Assembly: GCA_964502465.1 (NCBI GenBank)
Contig: CAZCWX010000059.1
Span: 1 to 14,530 of the forward strand
DNA: 14,530 nucleotides
Origin: CAZCWX01 sp964502465
GTDB lineage: Bacteria > Desulfobacterota > Binatia > Bin18
Direction of reading: 5' to 3'
Shown here: one piece after another, positions 13,268 through 14,530 of the stretch
Numbering within the stretch: the stretch's first letter is position 1
Layout of the letters: every line of letters begins with the position of its first letter
Notes under the pieces: generated by a model
Database searches by the model: none
What the model was told of the DNA's origin: nothing
What the model saw: the letters and a program-made list of their open reading frames with translations, nothing else
Translations under genes and position numbers: made by a program

Positions 13268-14305
13268 ATGTTCGTACTCGAAGGAGGCAAACGTTTCGTC
13301 ATTCCTCGTACAGAAATGACCTATCCAGGCCATAGTATGAAACTGCACCAGAACGCCGCTGATCCAGTGAAATCCCCTGTGGACCATGTGATGATGGATT
13401 TTGAAGACGCCTGCCCCTACGAGTTCAAAGGGCCGAAGAGTCGGCAGTGCGTAGTTGAGGCGTTGAACTCCCTGGATTTCGGCAACAAAGCCATTACCGT
13501 GCGGCCGAACAACATCCGCTCGGAGTTTTTCCTGGGCGACATGGAAGCAATTGTGCTGGGTGCGCCGGACAAATTTCATGGCATTATCCTGCCCAAGGTG
13601 CATGGCCCGGACGATATTAAGTACGTGTCCCAATTACTCGACAACCTGGAGAAACAGGGGAAATGGAAGACTCGCGTGCAGATCGAATCGTTGATCGAAA
13701 TTCCCCAGGCTCTCGTCAAGGCGTATGAGATTGCCACGGCTTCAGACCGTATGGCTGGCCTGATCTTTGGCATTGCTGACTTTGCCGCTACTCTTGGTAT
13801 CCGTGAGGTCGTGAAAAACCAGAATATCAATTTCCTGTACGCCAAGCAGGCTGTTGTGGTTGCGGCCAAGGCTGCTGGCCTGCACGCGGTTGACAATGTC
13901 TACCTGCCGCTCTGGCGCAAAGATGATTCACCAGAGAAGATTGCTGAAATCGAGGCTGGGTTGCGTGAAAAGAACGAGGGTGCTGCAAATCTCGGGATGG
14001 ACGGCACCTGGGTCATCCACCCGCAACAGGCAAAGATTGCCAATGAGTGTTACACCCCGAGCGAGAAGCAGGTGCAGTACGCGACCCGGGTGCTCGATCT
14101 GTATCACGCGAAGGGGGGAGGCTCGATGCCTGACCCTGAGACTGGTGAGATGATTGACGAAGCGACCATCAAGATTGCCCTCATGGATCTCGCCAAGGCC
14201 GTGCAGGCCGGCACAGTGAGCACAGCCTATCTTGCCGAGCAGGCGGCCAAAAGCAAAAGCATCACTGGGTATGATATCTTGGAACAGATGAAACGTATCG
14301 GGTAA
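13268..14305 (+). CDS. mcl1: CitE-fold malyl-CoA / beta-methylmalyl-CoA lyase
   Basis: HpcH/HpaI-citrate lyase beta superfamily TIM barrel, 345 residues. Expected reaction: cleavage of beta-methylmalyl-CoA to glyoxylate and propionyl-CoA, and reversible malyl-CoA cleavage, closing the ethylmalonyl-CoA pathway. Visible: VMMDFEDACP (41-50), R79 in ITVRPNN, ILPKVHGPDD (107-116), metal ligand E140 in VQIESLIEIPQAL, metal ligand D171 in FGIADFAATLG, then GTWVIHPQQAKIANECYTPS, the family's C-terminal active-site block that also appears in Rhodobacter Mcl1. A C-terminal helical segment (about 290-345) follows. The start is fixed by AGGAGGAG (13257-13264) just before the ATG. The leader carries a heptamer-repeat hairpin. 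Other CitE-like lyases or a malyl-CoA thioesterase are possible; the mch/mcd context favours this call. Confidence 0.82.
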   Translation: MFVLEGGKRFVIPRTEMTYPGHSMKLHQNAADPVKSPVDHVMMDFEDACPYEFKGPKSRQCVVEALNSLDFGNKAITVRPNNIRSEFFLGDMEAIVLGAPDKFHGIILPKVHGPDDIKYVSQLLDNLEKQGKWKTRVQIESLIEIPQALVKAYEIATASDRMAGLIFGIADFAATLGIREVVKNQNINFLYAKQAVVVAAKAAGLHAVDNVYLPLWRKDDSPEKIAEIEAGLREKNEGAANLGMDGTWVIHPQQAKIANECYTPSEKQVQYATRVLDLYHAKGGGSMPDPETGEMIDEATIKIALMDLAKAVQAGTVSTAYLAEQAAKSKSITGYDILEQMKRIG

Positions 14306-14328
14306 AACTGGTTATCGACAGTGCTGAC

Positions 14329-14353
14329 GGGCGGGTTGTGACCCGCCCTTTTT
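14329..14353 (+). terminator. Intrinsic terminator after mcl1
   Basis: Perfect eight-base GC-rich stem GGGCGGGT (14329-14336) and ACCCGCCC (14341-14348) around TGTG, followed at once by TTTTT (14349-14353). It lies 23 bases past the mcl1 stop and marks the end of that transcript. Confidence 0.92.
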
Positions 14354-14446
14354 GTTGTGTCCCCCTTGTTTCAAGACTGAGCCAGAGAGTCAGCACCAAC
14401 GTTGCACTACGCCTTGATCACTTCGCAACATCTGAGCCCTTCGGCT

Positions 14447-14530
14447 ATGAGCGAACACGATAGGGAGAATACAACGACGGCGAACACAAGAATTGGCAAG
14501 CTGCCTCCTCGCTATTCATTCATGCTCAAC
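14447..14530 (+). CDS. Start of an unknown gene, 3' end cut by window
   Basis: Twenty-eight open codons from ATG 14447 to the window end. The residues end in RIGKLPPRYSFMLN; this opening recalls a small uncharacterised protein family whose next part is NPYPDxRFTxCPxC, a zinc-ribbon-like stretch that would lie outside the window. The recollection is from memory and cannot be checked here. No good ribosome-binding site is visible before the ATG, and an in-frame TTG at 14414 is an alternative start. It comes after the mcl1 terminator, so it is a separate transcription unit. Confidence 0.45.
   Translation, partial: MSEHDRENTTTANTRIGKLPPRYSFMLN

Overview
The window is a bacterial chromosomal segment of moderate GC with short intergenic gaps. 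It carries twelve recognisable protein genes, two of which are cut by the window edges or nearly so (dapL at the left, an unknown gene at the right). No rRNA, tRNA, CRISPR, phage or insertion sequence was seen. Gene content (DapL-type lysine synthesis, GTP-dependent PEP carboxykinase, ethylmalonyl-CoA pathway enzymes, PAS/receiver signalling protein, remnant of a cyclase-type gene start) fits an uncultured, metabolically versatile Gram-negative lineage of the Deltaproteobacteria / Tectomicrobia / Binatota kind. That placement is an inference from gene style, not something the sequence proves.

Left part (1-5300): dapL (partial) overlaps lhgO by one base. A 556-base gap follows, with a good sigma70-type promoter and a stretch that folds like a structured RNA, and then folK. 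folK converges on a small membrane-anchored or lipoprotein gene of unknown function, the two separated by a GC-rich hairpin repeat. That unknown gene is divergent from a PAS / His-box / receiver protein that lacks a kinase ATPase domain.

Middle (5300-9724): an aldo/keto reductase translationally coupled to the PAS/receiver gene, then pckG, a PduO-type cobalamin adenosyltransferase and a metallo-beta-lactamase-fold hydrolase of the glyoxalase II kind, all on the plus strand.

Right part (9725-14530): a 522-base gap with decayed or doubtful minus-strand coding sequence, then three enzymes that catalyse consecutive steps in the ethylmalonyl-CoA pathway: methylsuccinyl-CoA dehydrogenase (mcd, minus strand), mesaconyl-CoA hydratase (mch) and a CitE-fold malyl/beta-methylmalyl-CoA lyase (mcl1). 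A strong intrinsic terminator follows mcl1, and then comes the first 28 codons of another gene.

The genes fit together metabolically. Mcd, Mch and Mcl1 turn methylsuccinyl-CoA into glyoxylate and propionyl-CoA. Propionyl-CoA assimilation needs an adenosylcobalamin mutase, which the PduO-type enzyme would supply with cofactor. The C4 acids formed feed PEP carboxykinase for gluconeogenesis. The reductase/carboxylase and mutases of the pathway (Ccr, Ecm, Epi) are not in the window.

The most unusual non-coding signal is a set of degenerate tandem repeats with a period of exactly seven bases. They occupy most intergenic gaps from 6.48 to 13.25 kb. Different gaps use different heptamer words, and in three cases the words recur inverted to make a hairpin just upstream of a start codon (pckG, pduO, mcl1).
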